A stretch of DNA of 64,000 bases from an uncultured Psychrobacter sp. (GTDB lineage: Bacteria > Pseudomonadota > Gammaproteobacteria > Pseudomonadales > Moraxellaceae): positions 744,001 to 808,000 of the forward strand of contig CANMUI010000001.1 in the NCBI GenBank assembly GCA_947501045.1, read 5' to 3'. Shown piece by piece: positions 26,086 through 35,545 of this stretch. Both the position numbers and the translations under genes were made by a program. The notes below the pieces were generated by a model. It was given only the letters and a program-made list of their open reading frames with translations. It did no database searches and was not told the origin of the DNA. Numbering within the stretch: position 1 is the stretch's first letter; every line of letters begins with the position of its first letter.

Positions 26086-26300
26086 TATCAACAATCCTTA
26101 TTGATAAATGCTCAGATCCATAAGCGATATTGGACTGATCATAGGGGCAGGTTTATGAGCTCAAATAATAACGATCCTTAACTGGTCAATTTACTGTATT
26201 GACCATTAGTCAAAATAGCAAAAGTTTTAATTTTACAATAGTAAAGTATTGATAACAGGATTTTGAGAAACAAGGCTTTAAGATGAAAGTAGGCAAAGAT

Positions 26301-26669
26301 TTATAACAATTGCTGCAAATCTAGCACCGAAAAAGGATAATCTAAGCGTTGGTCTTTGGTAAGGATCACCGGAATATTGGTTGCAAACGCCATCATTAGC
26401 GCTTCATCGAAGTCTGCAATGTCGACATATCGATAAGTAATGGGCTCCACCGCTTGCAAGTGTTTTAGTATTTGCTCAGCGACTTCACATAAGTGACATC
26501 CTGAGGTGCCAAGCAGCCACCAATCTTGAGCGCTGTTTTGAGCATTTGGTGTAGCAAGGCGGGGTTTATCTAAATTTGGTATGGCTGTAGCGATATGAGT
26601 GCGTAGATCTTTTACAGATGAATCTACCCGTGTGTTTGTATGTTCGTAGTGGTCTATATTTATACTCAT
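26301..26669 (-). CDS. Glutaredoxin-like protein (DUF836 type)
   Basis: 122 residues. After a polar N-terminal stretch of about 45 residues the thioredoxin-like core starts WWLLGTSGCHLCEVAEQILK, with a CHLC redox motif. The beta strand ITYRYVDIADFDEALMMAF and the cis-proline region IPVILTKDQ follow, ending PFSVLDLQQLL. The DUF836/glutaredoxin-like family is of unknown substrate. A small cytosolic thiol protein is expected. It precedes the divergent mtgA gene. Confidence 0.85.
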   Translation of the reverse strand: MSINIDHYEHTNTRVDSSVKDLRTHIATAIPNLDKPRLATPNAQNSAQDWWLLGTSGCHLCEVAEQILKHLQAVEPITYRYVDIADFDEALMMAFATNIPVILTKDQRLDYPFSVLDLQQLL

Positions 26670-26821
26670 TGCTGTACTCTTGCATTTTAGAGGCTATCAA
26701 TTTTATATCATAAAGAAATCGTCTCAATAATGACAGAGATTGTGAGATTAGGTAAGATGACAGGCTATTTCTTATCTTTATACCTTTATAGTCTCTTATT
26801 TAACCACTCGGAATCTTGCGG

Positions 26822-27508
26822 ATGACCAGTTTTGGCAAATTTATCAAACGAATACTATTAGCGTTCATGCTGCTAGTAGTCGCTTTTCATGTGTTGGTAG
26901 CATCTTTGCTACTGATGTGGAAAATAATGCCCATTAATAACAGTATGTTTATGCTTACCCATCGCTTGACGGGCGGAGAGGTGACGCAAACTTGGGTAGA
27001 GTACGAGGACATTGCTAAGTCTGCCAAACAAGCGGCCATCGTCAGTGAAGACTCGAAATTTAATCAGCATAATGGTTTTGATCTTGAAGGTATTGAGGTG
27101 GCGATGAAAAAGAACGAAGCCTCTGGCAAAGCCTCAGCTGGCGGGTCTACTATTACCCAGCAATTGGCTAAAAATTTATTTTTGACCTCGCATCGCTCTT
27201 ACATTCGTAAAGGCGAAGAGGCCATTATTACCTTGATGATAGAGACGTTGTGGGATAAAACGCGAATTTTGACTGCTTATCTTAATGTGGCAGAGTTTGG
27301 TAACGGCATTTATGGCATTGAGGCTGCAGCCCAGCATTATTTTGACAAATCTGCTGCTGATCTTAATCGTGACGAGTCAGCACTCCTGATTAGTATGCTG
27401 ACCAATCCTAAGTATTACGAAAATAACCAAGGCGATAGACGTCTACGTAACAAGCAGCGTATTGTCAAAAAACGTATGAACAATGCCGTATTGCCTGCAC
27501 CGACTTGA
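26822..27508 (+). CDS. mtgA: Monofunctional biosynthetic peptidoglycan transglycosylase
   Basis: 228 residues from the ATG at 26822; a TTG two codons earlier is the alternative and neither has a strong ribosome site. A single N-terminal helix (LAFMLLVVAFHVLVASLLLM) anchors the protein. The glycosyltransferase family 51 domain follows with all its motifs: VSEDSKFNQHNGFDLEGIE (catalytic Glu), SGKASAGGSTITQQLAKNLF, KGEEAIITLMIETLWDKTRI and LNVAEFGNGIYGIEAAAQHYF. It polymerises lipid II glycan strands in the periplasm without transpeptidase activity. It is about 115 bases before ppk1 on the same strand. Confidence 0.94.
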   Translation: MTSFGKFIKRILLAFMLLVVAFHVLVASLLLMWKIMPINNSMFMLTHRLTGGEVTQTWVEYEDIAKSAKQAAIVSEDSKFNQHNGFDLEGIEVAMKKNEASGKASAGGSTITQQLAKNLFLTSHRSYIRKGEEAIITLMIETLWDKTRILTAYLNVAEFGNGIYGIEAAAQHYFDKSAADLNRDESALLISMLTNPKYYENNQGDRRLRNKQRIVKKRMNNAVLPAPT

Positions 27509-27622
27509 TCTAACTGAATTATACTATAACTAGGCTAATACTAATTAGGTTAATATAAATGACAGTAGTATGGAGAATGATCGGCAAGAAGTAACTTTTA
27601 AGAAAAGTTAAGGAGCTATAAC

Positions 27623-29854
27623 ATGGCATATTCAAATAATAAGAATAATGAAAACTTTGAGGTTATAGATAATAAAAACCACAATGAAGCGAAAACCCTT
27701 AAAACTGAACCTAACAAAACTAAAGAGAGTAATCATTTAACACAGATCGCTTGGCAACGTCTTGATGATGGCAGTTATTCGCCGAGCAGCTATATCAATC
27801 GTGACTTATCTTTATTAGAGTTTAACAAACGAGTATTGGCTCAAGCTGCCAGCCCACTGCATCCACTGCTTGAACGTCTCTTCTTTTTGATTATCTTCTC
27901 ATCGAACATGGACGAGTTCTTTGAGATTCGAGTAGCGGGTATCATGCAAAAGCTTAGACTGGGCGATGTGGCAAATAGTCCTCATGGTATGCGTCCAAGC
28001 GAGATTTTAAATGAAATATCAGCGGTTGCTCATAATGCTATTGATGAGCAGTACCGGATTTTAAATGAAGATTTGCTGCCTGAGCTTGCCAAAGCAGATA
28101 TTCGTTACCTAAAACGCGATGAGTTAAATAGTGATCAATCAGCTTGGATGCAGCGTTATTTTACCGAACAAGTCTCGCCGGTACTCACGCCCATTAGTAT
28201 CGATCCCTCGCACCCGTTTCCAAGACTGGTCAATAAAAGCCTAAACTTTATTGCAAGCTTAGAGGGCAAAGATGCTTTTGGCCGCGATATTAATTTAGCT
28301 ATTGTTCCTGCGCCGCGCAGTCTGCCGCGAGTGATACGTCTGCCTGACGAATTGACTGATGGTAAGGAGCATCACGTCATGCTCTCAGCCGTTATTCACG
28401 AACATATTGGTGAGCTGTTCCCGGGGATGAATGTCACGGGTTGTCATCAGTTTAGACTGACGCGTAATGCTGATTTAGATCTGGCAGACGATGTCGATGA
28501 TCTGGCAAAAGCGCTTGAGGGTGAGCTTGAAAACCGCCGCTTTGGTGATAAGGTGCGCCTTGAGGTCACCACTGATTGCCCAACCGAGATCAGCGATTAT
28601 CTACTCAATGAGTTTGAGCTACATGACAATCAGCTTTACCGCGTCAATGGGCCGGTTAATCTTACTCGGCTACTATTTGATTTTAATATCCCAGCGCTGC
28701 GCTATCAGCCCTTCACGCACGTCATCCCCAAAGCCTTTCGCCGCGATATGGATAAGCCTGAAAAATCTACCAGTATGTTTGCCGCTATGCGTAAAGGCGA
28801 CGTACTAGTGCATCATCCGTTTCATTCATTTGCAACAGTCACCAATCTGTTGTGGCAAGCCGCCAGTGACCCTAAAGTACTAGCGATTAAGCAAACCTTG
28901 TATCGCTCAGGTACCAATTCAGAGGTCGTCAAGGCGCTAGCTGCTGCTGCCCGTAATGGCAAAGAGGTGACTGCCATTATCGAGCTGCGCGCGCGTTTTG
29001 ATGAAGCCTCCAACATCGCGGTAGCCAACTATCTACAAGAAGCCGGCGCGGTAGTCGTCTATGGTATCGTTGGTTACAAGACTCACGCCAAACTGATGCT
29101 GATCGTGCGCCGCGAAGAGGATCGCATTCGTCGCTATGTGCATTTGGGTACGGGTAATTATCATGCTGGTAATGCCAAAGCCTATACTGACTACGGACTG
29201 TTCACCGCCGACCCTGATATCTCAGAAGATGTTCATAAAATCTTCCAGCAGCTCACCGGTATGGGCAAACCTGCCAATCTAAAAAAGCTGTTACACGCCC
29301 CCTTTACTCTACACGATGCTTTGATGAGCTTCATTGATGATGAGATTGCTCATGCCAAGGCAGGTAAGCGTGCTCATATTATCGTTAAAGTCAACGCCCT
29401 CACTGAGCGGCGCTTGATTGACAAGCTCTACGATGCCTCACAAGCGGGCGTCAAAATTGAGCTAATCCTACGCGCAATTTGTTGTTTGCGACCCCAAGTG
29501 CAGGGGCTGTCTGAGAATATTACGGTACGCTCTATACTTGGACGATTTTTGGAGCATACGCGTATTTATTATTTCTATAACGACGGTGATGAGCGGTTGT
29601 ACTGCGGTAGTGCAGACTGGATGGATCGCAATTTATTTCACCGCGTTGAAGTGGCTTTTCCTATCGAAGACAAAAGACTATTTAAGCAAATATATCAAGA
29701 CGGTCTACAAAATTATCTACAAGATAACGTAAAAGCTTGGGTGCTAGAGGGTACAGGACGTTGGTATCAAACCCAGCTTAGTGAGGGAGAAACTGCGCAT
29801 ATTGCTCAAGACTATCTACTAAAAACTATTAATCGTGTTGGAGAGTCAGGATAA
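27623..29854 (+). CDS. ppk1: Polyphosphate kinase 1
   Basis: 743 residues. The N-terminal 50 residues are a charged, Asn/Lys-rich extension. The core starts YINRDLSLLEFNKRVLAQA, then SSNMDEFFEIRVAGI. The phosphoacceptor histidine is His488 in GYKTHAKLMLIVRRE, and the second phospholipase-D-like half carries LYCGSADWMDRNLFHRVEVAFPI. It makes polyphosphate from ATP reversibly. A good ribosome site (AAGGAGCTATAAC) precedes the start. No exopolyphosphatase gene is adjacent; instead a run of four small acidic proteins follows on the same strand. Confidence 0.96.
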   Translation: MAYSNNKNNENFEVIDNKNHNEAKTLKTEPNKTKESNHLTQIAWQRLDDGSYSPSSYINRDLSLLEFNKRVLAQAASPLHPLLERLFFLIIFSSNMDEFFEIRVAGIMQKLRLGDVANSPHGMRPSEILNEISAVAHNAIDEQYRILNEDLLPELAKADIRYLKRDELNSDQSAWMQRYFTEQVSPVLTPISIDPSHPFPRLVNKSLNFIASLEGKDAFGRDINLAIVPAPRSLPRVIRLPDELTDGKEHHVMLSAVIHEHIGELFPGMNVTGCHQFRLTRNADLDLADDVDDLAKALEGELENRRFGDKVRLEVTTDCPTEISDYLLNEFELHDNQLYRVNGPVNLTRLLFDFNIPALRYQPFTHVIPKAFRRDMDKPEKSTSMFAAMRKGDVLVHHPFHSFATVTNLLWQAASDPKVLAIKQTLYRSGTNSEVVKALAAAARNGKEVTAIIELRARFDEASNIAVANYLQEAGAVVVYGIVGYKTHAKLMLIVRREEDRIRRYVHLGTGNYHAGNAKAYTDYGLFTADPDISEDVHKIFQQLTGMGKPANLKKLLHAPFTLHDALMSFIDDEIAHAKAGKRAHIIVKVNALTERRLIDKLYDASQAGVKIELILRAICCLRPQVQGLSENITVRSILGRFLEHTRIYYFYNDGDERLYCGSADWMDRNLFHRVEVAFPIEDKRLFKQIYQDGLQNYLQDNVKAWVLEGTGRWYQTQLSEGETAHIAQDYLLKTINRVGESG

Positions 29855-29990
29855 ATAAAAGAGAGTTACAAACTGCCTTTTAACCTCACATATATTCACA
29901 TAATGATACGGCAGTCCACTAGTGCAACTGCTGATAAGATATCTATAATTGGGTGAAACATATAAATAATGTAGATAAAGGAGCTTTGTA

Positions 29991-30170
29991 ATGAGTAATG
30001 ATAGTAACCATACTTCAGACGTTGAAAAAGCAGCAAACCAAGTTAATGTACAAGAAATTGAAGATAACTTGCAAAATGCGCAAGATAACCAGCAAGAAGA
30101 GCAGCCTGAAACGCTTACAGAAGATCAAAGAGCACCTTTTATTGATGAAAATGCTCGTACTGATAAGTAG
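29991..30170 (+). CDS. Small acidic disordered protein 1 of 4
   Basis: 59 residues. It has an excellent ribosome site (AAAGGAGCTTTGTA) at 29979-29990. The composition is rich in Asn, Gln, Asp and Glu, with about 15 acidic and 4 basic residues, no Cys and no Trp, and little hydrophobic content: a likely disordered hydrophilic protein. Its end reads APFIDENARTDK, and protein 3 has a comparable SPFDENVNEET. No domain is recognised. It begins 136 bases after the ppk1 stop. Confidence 0.7.
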   Translation: MSNDSNHTSDVEKAANQVNVQEIEDNLQNAQDNQQEEQPETLTEDQRAPFIDENARTDK

Positions 30171-30268
30171 CTAAAACGGAAAAGCACATATTTTAGAGTA
30201 CACGATTTAGTAAGTTTCAAACGCTATTATTATTTTCATAAACTCTCTAACGTTGCAAAGGATAAGCT

Positions 30269-30517
30269 ATGACAACGCAAAATGACAACAACACTGAAGA
30301 AGCCGTGCCAGTAGATGATCCAAAAGGTGTGAAAACACAGAATCCAAAGGACAGCTATGAAGGCCGTAAGTACGACCCAGAGATAGACGGACCTGAGCAA
30401 GCTTCGCAAGAGACCGATGAAGTTTATGCTGATCCACGTAAAGAAGAAAATTTACCACCCGGTGGTAAGAACGTTGGCGATTTAAATGTGGATAATTTAG
30501 GTCGCAATGATATCTAG
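30269..30517 (+). CDS. Small acidic disordered protein 2 of 4
   Basis: 82 residues preceded by AAAGGATAAGCT. About 20 acidic and 9 basic residues, rich in Asp, Glu, Asn, Pro and Gly, without Cys. Segments such as SYEGRKYDPEIDGPEQ and ENLPPGGKNVGDLNVD look like a flexible, water-loving chain. No known domain. It starts 98 bases after protein 1. The gene is not a shadow: the start, ribosome site and codon use agree with it, and the opposite-strand frame over the same bases has none. Confidence 0.72.
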   Translation: MTTQNDNNTEEAVPVDDPKGVKTQNPKDSYEGRKYDPEIDGPEQASQETDEVYADPRKEENLPPGGKNVGDLNVDNLGRNDI

Positions 30518-30640
30518 TCATATACATTTTTAAGTTATTTGTAGACTATAGAACATAGATTATCAAAGAACGTACAATAGAAGAATAGAAAGACAATACT
30601 TGCTTATTACTAGCTCAATGGTTTTATGGAGAGTTGACAT

Positions 30641-31123
30641 ATGGAAACTAAAGATCCCGCCCTTACAAAAACTCATATTAGTGATGATGAGAGTCGCAAA
30701 GACGTTGTAGATACAAAAACTACGAATGATATCGGCAATAAAGAAACTACTAAGCCGTTAGCTGAACATGAAAAATCTGCTTCTGTCTCTGATACAACCA
30801 CAGAAGATGCTGCTATGTTACGAACTAGCGATGATGATTTTCATGAGAGCCGAGAAGAGATTGAAGAGAATACAACGGTTCAAAAAGGTACAGACACTTT
30901 TGAAGAAGACGTTGTTGAGTCAGAACATGTCTACGATGGTGACAACCCAGCTCGCCAGCCTGATCGCCGTGATCAAGAAGGTAGCTCACCTTTTGATGAA
31001 AACGTTAATGAAGAAACTATGGGTAGTGAAGAGCAGCAAAGTGACGAGATAACTGATAGAAATCGTTATGCTACGGTCAACAATGCACAGACACGTACAT
31101 TGACGCCAGATGAAGAAGATTAA
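30641..31123 (+). CDS. Acidic disordered protein 3 of 4
   Basis: 160 residues preceded by ATGGAGAGTTGACAT. Very rich in Glu, Asp, Thr and Ser (runs such as HESREEIEENTTVQKGTDTF and TMGSEEQQSDEITDRN), strongly negative overall, with no Cys, Trp or membrane segment. It contains SEHVYDGDNPARQPDRRDQE. Low complexity suggests intrinsic disorder. No domain is recognised. It may be a hydrophilin-type stress protein, which is an inference from composition alone. Confidence 0.72.
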   Translation: METKDPALTKTHISDDESRKDVVDTKTTNDIGNKETTKPLAEHEKSASVSDTTTEDAAMLRTSDDDFHESREEIEENTTVQKGTDTFEEDVVESEHVYDGDNPARQPDRRDQEGSSPFDENVNEETMGSEEQQSDEITDRNRYATVNNAQTRTLTPDEED

Positions 31124-31184
31124 ATCAATAGGATAATATTAAAACACAGTGATAATATTATCATGTTAATAATAAGGAGATCTG

Positions 31185-31385
31185 ATGAGTAAGCCTAAGG
31201 ACATGGACGATAATGAGAACTATAAATTAAAAGATGCGGACAATAATGATGGTTTGGTTCCCGATGATGCCTTACAAAAGGTTAATCCGGCAGCAGCTGA
31301 AGAAGCAACTGAAGATCATGATCCTCATGATGTTGCAAAAAGTGTCAAACAGTACGACAGTAATGTGACTGAACACAAAAAGTAA
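31185..31385 (+). CDS. Small acidic disordered protein 4 of 4
   Basis: 66 residues after AATAAGGAGATCTG, a strong ribosome site. Composition again is Asp/Glu/Asn/Lys rich: MDDNENYKLKDADNNDG, then AAAEEATEDHDPHDVAKSV. No Cys or Trp. The last of the four and 61 bases after protein 3. A terminator-like hairpin follows at 31434. Confidence 0.72.
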   Translation: MSKPKDMDDNENYKLKDADNNDGLVPDDALQKVNPAAAEEATEDHDPHDVAKSVKQYDSNVTEHKK

Positions 31386-31433
31386 TTAGCAATAGTATGT
31401 AGATACTTATAGTATAACAGACGTTTGATATGT

Positions 31434-31483
31434 AAAAGCAACGGCCACTATCTTTGGTATTGACAAATGGTTGTTGCTTTTTG
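31434..31483. terminator. Terminator-like hairpin between the acidic-protein genes and miaE
   Basis: AAAAGCAAC at 31434 pairs with GTTGCTTTT near 31473-31481. CCA/TGG extends the stem past an internal mismatch, and a long loop is left. A and T runs on the two sides allow use by both convergent genes. Confidence 0.6.
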
Positions 31484-31541
31484 GGCTTTACTTGTCGAAA
31501 ATCATCGTTTATATAGTTAGTCGATGATATAGGTTTGAGGG

Positions 31542-32288
31542 TCAGGCAGGTATGCCGCTATGAAAACGTAGCTCACTATCGGGGTCAGTTATGAGATCAG
31601 ACTCTACTTGTTTAAAGAAGGCTACTCGCTCATCAATATTGTCCTTTGATAAGGACTGAGCTAAAGTCAGATAATCTTCGAAATGACGGCTCTCTGATTT
31701 GAGCAAATAGCGGTAGTACTTTGCTAGACGCTCATCGTCTATAATCGCTGCTAGAGCGGCAAAACGCTCACAAGAACGAGCTTCAATAAAAGCGCCTATA
31801 ATCAGTACGTCGATCATTGCAGCTGGCTCGTAAGTGCGTTTGTGTTTGAGCATACCTTTAGCATAGCGTCCAGCTCCTAAATGCTGCCACTCCTGACCGC
31901 GTTCTTCCATGATACCCAGTACCTGTTCGTAATGTAGCATCTCTTCGCGTATTAGTTGCGCTAACTTACGCTGTAAGTCGTGTGAGAACTCATAGCGAAA
32001 CATAAGGTTCATGGCGGTACCAGCGGCCTTTTTTTCGCAGTTAGCGTGATCTTGGATAATAAGCGGTAAATTGCTGATGGCAGCGTCAAGCCATGCTTGC
32101 GTGGTACGACTACCCAAAAACTCATAAATAGGGGTTAAATCTACTACTGTAGGCGCTCGTAATTCTATCATATCGTTGCTGTCTGCTTTATCAAGACTAT
32201 TTTCACTAGCAGACTCATACTGTATTAAGGTTTCTTGGTTGTATTTAGTAGTCTTTTTAATGGTTTCATACTGCCGATTTGTATTCAT
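31542..32288 (-). CDS. miaE: tRNA-(ms2io6A)-hydroxylase
   Basis: 248 residues. The first ~40 residues are a polar extension; the ferritin-like di-iron domain starts at ELRAPTVVDLTPIYEFLGSR. Metal ligands appear in CEKKAAGTAMN, REEMLHYEQV, EARSCERF and SESRHFEDY. The enzyme hydroxylates the isopentenyl group of ms2i6A37 in tRNA, needing oxygen. It converges with the four small acidic-protein genes. Confidence 0.93.
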   Translation of the reverse strand: MNTNRQYETIKKTTKYNQETLIQYESASENSLDKADSNDMIELRAPTVVDLTPIYEFLGSRTTQAWLDAAISNLPLIIQDHANCEKKAAGTAMNLMFRYEFSHDLQRKLAQLIREEMLHYEQVLGIMEERGQEWQHLGAGRYAKGMLKHKRTYEPAAMIDVLIIGAFIEARSCERFAALAAIIDDERLAKYYRYLLKSESRHFEDYLTLAQSLSKDNIDERVAFFKQVESDLITDPDSELRFHSGIPA

Positions 32289-32750
32289 AATTTATTAAAC
32301 TTTATTAGCTTATGATTGTATTAGACATCAGATGAATGTTTTTAAGAGGACTATTATAACAGTGCTTATACCATTCGTTTTTACTCAATAGTCTAAATAA
32401 ATAGCAGCAATATAATAGGCGGGTAGCTAACTTGCAATAATTGCTTACAGTTTAATCTTACTTTTAAGTCATCTTTTTAAGCAATCATATTATGACCTCT
32501 AAACCCTATATCTTATAGAGTATCGCTTTCATATAACATCAGTATTTTTCTACTAAATACCCTTTGCTTGTTTATTTCATTATTTGATAGTACGATGAGA
32601 TTTTGCTTTTATAATAGTTTGTTTTAGTATTGATTGTTATTTACTAGGCGTTAATTGACGTCTGATTATTTGCTTAATTATTATCTTTGTACTGTCTTAA
32701 CTGACAAACGCTAATACCCCTCATAAATAAAACAGAATAAGGACACTACT
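32289..32750. other. Gene-free spacer upstream of glcB
   Basis: About 460 AT-rich bases between the divergent miaE and glcB starts. No plausible gene, no tRNA and no hairpin with a T run. The promoters of both genes must be here; I could not define them reliably. Confidence 0.5.
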
Positions 32751-34949
32751 ATGAGTCAAGCTTCTCATGCCAATCGCATCCAAAAAGGCATTCTTGCTAT
32801 TGACCAGCAGATGTATGATTTTATTGAAAATGAAGTCCTACCCAAGGTTGGTATTGATTCAGATCGTTACTGGTCAGGCTTTGAAAAAGTCATTAAAGAT
32901 TTTACACCGCGTAATAAGAAATTATTAGCTATTCGCGATGAGATGCAAGCCAAGATTGACCAGTGGCACTTAGACCATCCTGCCAAAGAGGGCACGATTG
33001 ACTATCCTGCTTACAAGCAGTTCTTAAAAGATATCGGTTACTTGCTCCCAGAAGGCGATGATTTCAAAGTAACTACGCAAAACGTCGATGATGAGATTGC
33101 GCACATTGCAGGACCACAATTGGTAGTACCCGTACGTAATGCTCGCTACGCCCTAAATGCCACCAACGCGCGCTGGGGCAGTTTATATGACGCTTTATAT
33201 GGTACCGATGTCATTGGTGAAGACAACGGTCAAGAAGCGACGGGCGGCTATAATCCCACGCGCGGTGCTGCGGTCGTAGCTTATGCTAAAGAGTTCTTAG
33301 ATGATAACTTTGCACTAGCTTCTGGTTCATACACTGATGCTACTGGCTTTAAAGTGGTTGATGGCAAGCTTGAGATTATGCAAGGTGATAACAGTACTCA
33401 ATTGCAAAATCCAGAGAAGTTTGTGGGTTACGTGGGCGATGCACAGAGTCCTTCTGGCGTTTTATTAAAAAACAACAATCTGCATGCTGAAATTCAAATT
33501 GATAGCAACCATCCAGTAGGTAAAGACGATCCTGCTGGTATCAAAGATATCCTACTTGAATCAGCTGTCACCGCTATTCAAGATGGTGAAGACTCTGTTG
33601 CAGCCGTTGACGCTGCAGAAAAAGTTGAGGTTTATCGCAACTGGTTTGGCCTTATGAATGGCGATCTACAAGAGACTTTTGAGAAGGGCGGCAAAACGCG
33701 TACGCGTAAACAAAACCCAGATCGTGAGTATACTACTCCAGAGGGCGGTAAGCTTATACTGCCTGGCCGTTCACTGCTACTAATGCGTAACGTCGGTCAT
33801 TTGATGCAAAACCCCGCTATTTTAGTGGATGTAGGTGAAGGGCAGGAAGAGATTTTTGAAGGTATTATGGATGCGCTCATTACACCGCTATTATCTCTTA
33901 ACGATCTCAAGGGCAAAAGCGAGTTGTCAAATTCTCGTAAAGGCTCTATGTACATCGTTAAGCCCAAGATGCATGGCCCTGATGAAGTAAAATTTGCCAA
34001 TGATCTATTTAACGCCTCAGAAGATCTATTAGGTCTTGAGCGCAATACCTTAAAGATAGGTATTATGGATGAAGAGCGCCGTATGACGGTCAATCTTAAA
34101 GAGGCCATTCGTCAAGCTAAAGAGCGTGTTATCTTTATCAATACTGGCTTCTTAGATCGCACAGGGGATGAGATGCATACCAGTATGAACGCTGGAGCGT
34201 TCGTGCCAAAAGGCGAGATGAAATCTCAGGCATGGCTACCAGCCTATGAGCAGTGGAACGTCGATATCGGCCTTGAGACTGGTCTGCAAGGTCATGCTCA
34301 GATTGGTAAAGGTATGTGGGCAAAACCTGACGAGATGAAGGAGATGATGGATACTAAAGCGGCGCATCCCAAGGCAGGTGCTAATACGGCATGGGTACCA
34401 TCGCCAACGGGTGCAACCTTGCATAGTATGCACTATCATCAAGTAAGCGTGCCTGATGTCCAAAATGAGCTAAAATCGCGCCAGCGCGCCAGCTTGGATG
34501 ATATCTTGACTATTCCCCTAGCCAAAGATACCAACTGGACGGAAGAAGAGAAGCAGCAAGAGCTTGAAAACAATGCTCAAGGCATCTTAGGCTATGTGGT
34601 ACGCTGGGTTAACCAAGGCGTTGGTTGCTCTAAAGTACCCGATATCGATGATGTTGGCTTGATGGAAGATCGGGCTACTTTGCGTATCTCAAGTCAACAT
34701 ATTACCAACTGGTTGCATCATAATGTGGTCAGCGAAGAGCAAGTCATGGAGGCAATGAAGCGCATGGCCAAAGTGGTTGACGAACAAAACGCTGATGACC
34801 CTGACTACCAGCCTATGTCCACCGACTTTGAACATTCTTACGCCTTTAAAGCCGCCTGTGACCTAGTCTTTAAAGGCCGCGAGCAGCCTAGTGGTTATAC
34901 TGAGCCGCTACTGCATCAAGCACGCCTTGATCTAAAAGCAGGTGTTTAA
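32751..34949 (+). CDS. glcB: Malate synthase G
   Basis: 732 residues, the monomeric G-type length. It condenses glyoxylate and acetyl-CoA to malate. Visible motifs: PVRNARYALNATNARWGSLY, the insert region with GKDDPAGIKDILLESAVTA, MNGDLQETFEKGGKTRTR, the catalytic NTGFLDRTGDEMHTSMNAG with the Arg/Asp pair, and the C-terminal SSQHITNWLHHN. Together with aceA near the other end of the window it provides the glyoxylate shunt for growth on C2 units. An AAGGACACTACT ribosome site precedes the start. Confidence 0.97.
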   Translation: MSQASHANRIQKGILAIDQQMYDFIENEVLPKVGIDSDRYWSGFEKVIKDFTPRNKKLLAIRDEMQAKIDQWHLDHPAKEGTIDYPAYKQFLKDIGYLLPEGDDFKVTTQNVDDEIAHIAGPQLVVPVRNARYALNATNARWGSLYDALYGTDVIGEDNGQEATGGYNPTRGAAVVAYAKEFLDDNFALASGSYTDATGFKVVDGKLEIMQGDNSTQLQNPEKFVGYVGDAQSPSGVLLKNNNLHAEIQIDSNHPVGKDDPAGIKDILLESAVTAIQDGEDSVAAVDAAEKVEVYRNWFGLMNGDLQETFEKGGKTRTRKQNPDREYTTPEGGKLILPGRSLLLMRNVGHLMQNPAILVDVGEGQEEIFEGIMDALITPLLSLNDLKGKSELSNSRKGSMYIVKPKMHGPDEVKFANDLFNASEDLLGLERNTLKIGIMDEERRMTVNLKEAIRQAKERVIFINTGFLDRTGDEMHTSMNAGAFVPKGEMKSQAWLPAYEQWNVDIGLETGLQGHAQIGKGMWAKPDEMKEMMDTKAAHPKAGANTAWVPSPTGATLHSMHYHQVSVPDVQNELKSRQRASLDDILTIPLAKDTNWTEEEKQQELENNAQGILGYVVRWVNQGVGCSKVPDIDDVGLMEDRATLRISSQHITNWLHHNVVSEEQVMEAMKRMAKVVDEQNADDPDYQPMSTDFEHSYAFKAACDLVFKGREQPSGYTEPLLHQARLDLKAGV

Positions 34950-35135
34950 CTCATACAAATTAGTAGTTTATTACTATGTGAGTATAAGTGAGCGTTAGTC
35001 ATAAGCTTAATGGTCATTGATTTTTAAACTAAAATTATCGTCATAATATTTTTTATAAAGCTATGAATGATAATTAAGATTGTTTAATTAGTTTTACTAA
35101 CTTTACTTTATAATCTGCTAATTACTTTTATCAAT

Positions 35136-35174
35136 AGCACTAGTAGCCTTTACAAAGGTTGCTGGTGTTTTTTT
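35136..35174 (+). terminator. Intrinsic terminator of glcB
   Basis: A 15-bp stem with four G-T pairs joins AGCACTAGTAGCCTT and AAGGTTGCTGGTGTT around a TACA loop, followed by a T run. It lies about 190 bases after the glcB stop. Confidence 0.75.
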
Positions 35175-35265
35175 ATGATTATACGTAATATTTGTTAAAC
35201 TTTTGTTTGTATTGACTTTTTTAAAAAACTTATATTAAAGCTCAAAAAACATGTTGCAAATTATT

Positions 35266-35283
35266 TCAAAGTTGTTATGCTTA
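35266..35283 (+). repeat. Porin upstream element, copy 1
   Basis: The 18 bases TCAAAGTTGTTATGCTTA are identical to 38003-38020 upstream of porin 3. Similar sequence continues on both sides (TTGCAA before, ATGAGYTTG after), and both leaders end with a near-identical TAAAATTGTAAA before the ribosome site (35521 and 38096). A shared promoter region is inferred. Confidence 0.75.
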
Positions 35284-35545
35284 AAGCCGAAGTATGAGTT
35301 TGGTAACGCATGTTACATACTAGAGCGATGAAGACCTAAGTTTACATAACAGTTACAATGTTGATCTTAGTTGTGTAAGTCATGGTTTTTTTCATCTTAC
35401 GGTAATAGCACCTCGCCACACTTGTTTCTGACTAATCTTGGTAGCCAGTTACACGTTATACCTTTGAAGATTTGTGACGATACCCTTATGAGCACCAGCT
35501 AATAATAGCGCGCTTATTACTAAAATTGTAAAGTGGAGATACCCC

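Larger units (their letters stand above)
34950..35545. other. Spacer between glcB and the first porin
   Basis: About 600 bases without a gene. It contains a terminator at 35136-35174 and, from about 35254, the long leader and promoter region of porin 1, part of which is repeated upstream of porin 3. Confidence 0.6.
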
